Source of the DNA: Desulfonatronum thiosulfatophilum
Lineage (GTDB): Bacteria; Desulfobacterota; Desulfovibrionia; Desulfovibrionales; Desulfonatronaceae
Direction: 5' to 3'
Assembly: GCF_900104215.1 (NCBI RefSeq)
Contig: NZ_FMXO01000016.1
Location: forward strand, 1 to 64,000
Length of the DNA stretch: 64,000 nt
This document shows, piece after piece, positions 61,032-64,000 of the stretch. A model generated the notes under the pieces. That model had not been told where the DNA came from, made no database searches, and saw only the letters and a list, made by a program, of their open reading frames with translations. The position numbers and the translations under genes are program-made. Every line of letters begins with the position of its first letter. The first letter of the stretch is position 1.

Positions 61032-62237
61032 TCACCTGACGCGTGAGGTCAAATCAAAGATCGGCCCCATGACCGCCAGAACGAGAAAACCCACCAGAAG
61101 CCCTAACGCCAGAATCAAAGCCGGTTCCACCAGTGCTGCAAAGCGTTTCAATGTGGCGTCGGTTTCACGTTCAAGCAGTTTGCCCAGACGCTCCAGAAAC
61201 GAACCAAGCCCTCCGGCGGCCCGCCCGGCACTGATAGAGGTCAAAAAAACATCTGGATAGATGCCCTGTCTGGACAGCACTTCATCCAAAGGCTGGCCCG
61301 TGGAAACTTCCCGGGCGGCCTGGGACATTTTTTCTCGAAAAAAAAGCGACCCCACCCCCTGAGCCGAACTTTCCAGGGCCTGAACCATGGGAATGCCGGC
61401 TTGCAGTTGAAAGGCTACAAGACCGGAAAAACGAGCCAGCACGCCTTTTTGAACCACGGGTAGCCGCCAGAAAAGCCTGTCCAGACGCATTCGCCAACCC
61501 GGCCTGCGTTTGTAGGCCATGACTGACATCCATGCCGCGCCTCCCAAACCCAACAAAAGCATCATCCCCCAGGATTCCATCCACGCCCCCACGCTGAGAA
61601 GGATCCGCGTATCCCAGGACAATTCTCCGGCGGAAGAGGTCACGATGTCGGCGATCCGCGGAAGAACCCGGGATAGCAGGAAAAAGACCGCGCCAAGGCC
61701 GATCACCAGAATGGTCAGAGGATATCCGAGAGAGGTGAGCAATCGTTCCCGAAATTCCCGTCTCCCCTCCTCGTATCGGGCGATTCGCTCCAGCACCTCA
61801 CCCAGCCGCCCAACCTGTTCCGCCACATGGACCATGGCCGTATATACCGGAGGAATGACCGCGGGATGATCCTGCAAGGCCTGGGAAAAAGCCTGCCCAC
61901 CCTCCACCGCGTCACGAATCTGCAGCCAGAATCCCGAAGCATGCCCGTTGGATGTTCGCGCCAGAAGATCCAGACTCTGCGCCAGCGACCCGCCTCCCTG
62001 AAGCATCATTCCCAGGGAGTAGAAGGCTTCATCCAGACGGATGCGATGCAGCCAAACCCCTGGAGTGAGCCAGGAGCGCAATGAGCGGATGTGGACGCCT
62101 CCGGCAAGGCCGAGCTGAAGGGGCAACAGGCCTTGCTCCTGAAGTTTTCCATAGGCCACCGCGCGGCTCTCAGCTTCACAAAGCCCCTTGCGCTGAATTC
62201 CTTGGCGGTCCAGGGCAAGATATTGAAATGTCGGCAA
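61032..62237 (-). CDS. gspF: Type II secretion / type IV pilus platform protein GspF
   Basis: A 401-residue inner-membrane protein of the GspF/PilC family with three membrane helices (LTILVIGLGAVFFLLSRVL, MLLLGLGGAAWMSVMA, LILALGLLVGFLVLAVMG). It contains two T2SSF repeats, LDEAFYSLGMMLQGGGSLAQ and VLARFSGLVAFQLQAGIPMV. It sits at the base of the secretion system. No other gsp genes are in the window; gspF stands here alone, upstream of a hexamer-repeat hairpin. Confidence 0.85.
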   Translation of the reverse strand: MPTFQYLALDRQGIQRKGLCEAESRAVAYGKLQEQGLLPLQLGLAGGVHIRSLRSWLTPGVWLHRIRLDEAFYSLGMMLQGGGSLAQSLDLLARTSNGHASGFWLQIRDAVEGGQAFSQALQDHPAVIPPVYTAMVHVAEQVGRLGEVLERIARYEEGRREFRERLLTSLGYPLTILVIGLGAVFFLLSRVLPRIADIVTSSAGELSWDTRILLSVGAWMESWGMMLLLGLGGAAWMSVMAYKRRPGWRMRLDRLFWRLPVVQKGVLARFSGLVAFQLQAGIPMVQALESSAQGVGSLFFREKMSQAAREVSTGQPLDEVLSRQGIYPDVFLTSISAGRAAGGLGSFLERLGKLLERETDATLKRFAALVEPALILALGLLVGFLVLAVMGPIFDLTSRVR

Positions 62238-62254
62238 TGGTTATCCTTCTTTTA

Positions 62255-62399
<145 letters not shown>

Positions 62400-62721
62400 A
62401 CGCAATCCATCATGTTCCCGCCAATCACCTCAATTCATGAGCCACGCCATCGTTAACCTTGCTGTATCGGCGAAGCCGATTTTGCCCACGCAAAGACCGG
62501 ATGTCCAACATCTCCAAGCATACATTAATGCATTCATGCTTGTGCCCCTGCGAATGCCCCCATTCAGTTCAACCGAGAAACAGCTCAGATGTCGGCACTT
62601 GCCGTGCCGCATGTTGTGCAGTAAAAGCCCATAAGCCGGAAGTGTCCTTTCAACGAAAGAAATGGCGCAATTCACTCGTGTTTGTCCCTTGAGGCAGATC
62701 CAACTTTTAACAAAAAAGAAT
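62400..62721. other. Spacer upstream of typA
   Basis: About 320 bases with no recognised gene; small open frames on both strands overlap each other. It carries the typA promoter, which I could not identify. Confidence 0.4.
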
Positions 62722-64000
62722 ATGCCAAACAAAGAAACCAATCAATCAATTCGGAATATCGCCATCATTGCCCACGTCGATCACGGCAAAACAACACTGG
62801 TGGATGCCTTGTTCAGACAAAGCGGACTGTTTCGGGAAGGCCAGGAAGTGGCCGAGCGGATCATGGATTCCATGGACCTGGAACGGGAGAGGGGCATCAC
62901 CATCGCAGCCAAGAATTGCGCCGTGCTTTGGAAAAACGTTAAAATCAACATCATCGACACCCCAGGGCACGCCGATTTCGGCGGTGAAGTCGAACGCTCC
63001 CTGTCCATGGCCGACGGCGCGGTACTCCTGGTGGATTCCTCTGAAGGGCCCTTGCCCCAGACGCGCTTCGTGCTCAAAAAGACTCTTGAATCAAAGTTAA
63101 AAGTTATCGTGGTGATCAACAAGATCGACCGTCAGGATGCCCGCGTCGAGGAAGTGCTGAATGAAATTTATGATCTGTTCATAGACCTCGACGCCACGGA
63201 AGAACAGTTGGATTTTCCGGTGCTTTACGCGATTGCCAGGGACGGCATTGCCAAGCATGCCCTGGAAGATCCGGATGAGAACCTGCATCCCCTCTTTGAT
63301 ACAATCCTGGAAACAATCCCCGGACCGGCGTATGATCCCAGCATGCCTTTTCAAATGCTGGTTTCGGATCTGGGGTACTCCGACTATCTGGGGAGATTGG
63401 CCATCGGCCGGGTGGTAAATGGAAGTGCGAAACAGAATGAACAACTGATCTGCATTGACGCGGCTGAGGAACAACTTCCATTGCGGGTGACCAAACTGCA
63501 GACCTATTCCGGCCTTTCACTGCAGGACGTCAAGGAAGTGGGGCCTGGCGACATCGCTGTCCTGGCTGGGATTGAAAACGTGGCGATCGGCGACACCATC
63601 TGCACCAAGGCCGAGCCTTCGGCGCTCAAACGGATCAAAGTGGACGAACCCACCGTGGCCATGAAATTTTCCATCAACACGTCTCCTTTAGCCGGGCGGG
63701 AAGGGAAATTCGTCCAGTCCCGCAAGATATGGGAGAGGCTGGTCAAGGAATCCCTCAGTAATGTCGCGATCCGGATTGAAGAGACCGAGGACAGAGACAG
63801 CTTCGTGATCAAGGGCCGAGGTGAATTTCAAATGGCTATTCTCGTGGAAACCATGCGTCGAGAGGGTTATGAGCTCAGCGTGGGTCGCCCGGAAGTCATC
63901 TACAAATATGTGGACGGGAAACGCCTGGAACCCATGGAGCACCTTTTTATCGATTGCGAAGAGGTTTTTCTTGGCGTGGTTACAGAAAAGCTCTCCATCC
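62722..64000 (+). CDS. typA: Translational GTPase TypA/BipA (partial, runs off window)
   Basis: 426 residues are visible; the full family length is about 600. It starts [20 protein letters not shown] (P-loop), with the switch I region [21 protein letters not shown] (switch II) and INKIDRQDA (G4). Then the second domain and part of the third with [20 protein letters not shown] follow. BipA binds the 70S ribosome and helps assembly of 50S subunits at low temperature or stress. The ATG at 62722 has a weak upstream AAAGAA. The stop is outside the window. Confidence 0.95.
   Translation, partial: MPNKETNQSIRNIAIIAHVDHGKTTLVDALFRQSGLFREGQEVAERIMDSMDLERERGITIAAKNCAVLWKNVKINIIDTPGHADFGGEVERSLSMADGAVLLVDSSEGPLPQTRFVLKKTLESKLKVIVVINKIDRQDARVEEVLNEIYDLFIDLDATEEQLDFPVLYAIARDGIAKHALEDPDENLHPLFDTILETIPGPAYDPSMPFQMLVSDLGYSDYLGRLAIGRVVNGSAKQNEQLICIDAAEEQLPLRVTKLQTYSGLSLQDVKEVGPGDIAVLAGIENVAIGDTICTKAEPSALKRIKVDEPTVAMKFSINTSPLAGREGKFVQSRKIWERLVKESLSNVAIRIEETEDRDSFVIKGRGEFQMAILVETMRREGYELSVGRPEVIYKYVDGKRLEPMEHLFIDCEEVFLGVVTEKLSI

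Noticed and set aside
62430..62741. Frames on both strands between the hexamer hairpin and typA
   Set aside because: Mutually overlapping, no start signals or conserved motifs.

Overview
This 64 kb window (high GC by eye, with AT-rich patches) looks like the chromosome of an anaerobic Desulfobacterota (former Deltaproteobacteria), perhaps a Desulfovibrionales-type sulfate reducer. The grounds are a dissimilatory arsenate reductase locus, a five-haem cytochrome c, a CCG-type Fe-S protein, a sulfide:quinone reductase with DUF1641, and a deltaproteobacterial-type SbtA/SbtM peptide-maturation pair. The taxon is inferred from gene content, not from a marker gene.

Left end (1-6.5 kb): a decaying defence and mobile region. 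It holds the end of an IS5-family transposase, a truncated SocA/Panacea-like gene, an FRG-domain protein, a Dcm methylase / Vsr nuclease / HNH nuclease operon with a second broken HNH copy beside it, and remnants of two RhuM-like genes around the end of a type III restriction gene. Then come housekeeping and envelope genes (6.6-13.8 kb): FeoB, a DtxR-FeoA regulator, an acyl-CoA ligase and an MltF-like transglycosylase.

Arsenic island (13.8-37.8 kb): a leftward arrABC-arrD operon runs on into a thioredoxin-CcdA fusion, a pseudo-receiver, a PstS-like binding protein and a lipoprotein. Rightward are sqr-DUF1641, arsR-acr3, and arsR with three thioredoxin-like proteins, CcdA and an ArsP-type permease, then a thioredoxin-type arsC with nagZ. 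The genes cover respiratory arsenate reduction outside the cytoplasmic membrane, cytoplasmic arsenate reduction, arsenite efflux, permease export, and electron or thiol delivery across the membrane. A vapBC pair and a CCG Fe-S protein lie inside, and a five-haem cytochrome lies at the end.

The most interesting locus is at 37.8-39.9 kb: a radical SAM/SPASM maturase (SbtM-like) and its small precursor peptide (SbtA-like). The precursor frame has two in-frame UGA codons before UAA. A SECIS-like hairpin with loop AGGUU begins 11 nt after the second UGA, so the peptide is a candidate selenocysteine-containing RiPP.

Right part (40-64 kb): a methyltransferase, a PAS histidine kinase overlapping a 1250-residue CheB-CheR-PAS protein, a plasmid-type Rep_3 initiator, a dienelactone-hydrolase-like gene, a three-gene FAD oxidase / NAD reductase / UbiE methylase operon, an RND pump with its adaptor, GspF, and the start of typA. 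Three repeat families recur: a ~220-bp imperfect palindrome (three full, one half and one degenerate copy), a 'GAACCGC...GCCAAG' element (two inverted copies around arsC-nagZ), and hexamer-repeat hairpins (two). No tRNA, rRNA or CRISPR array was recognised.
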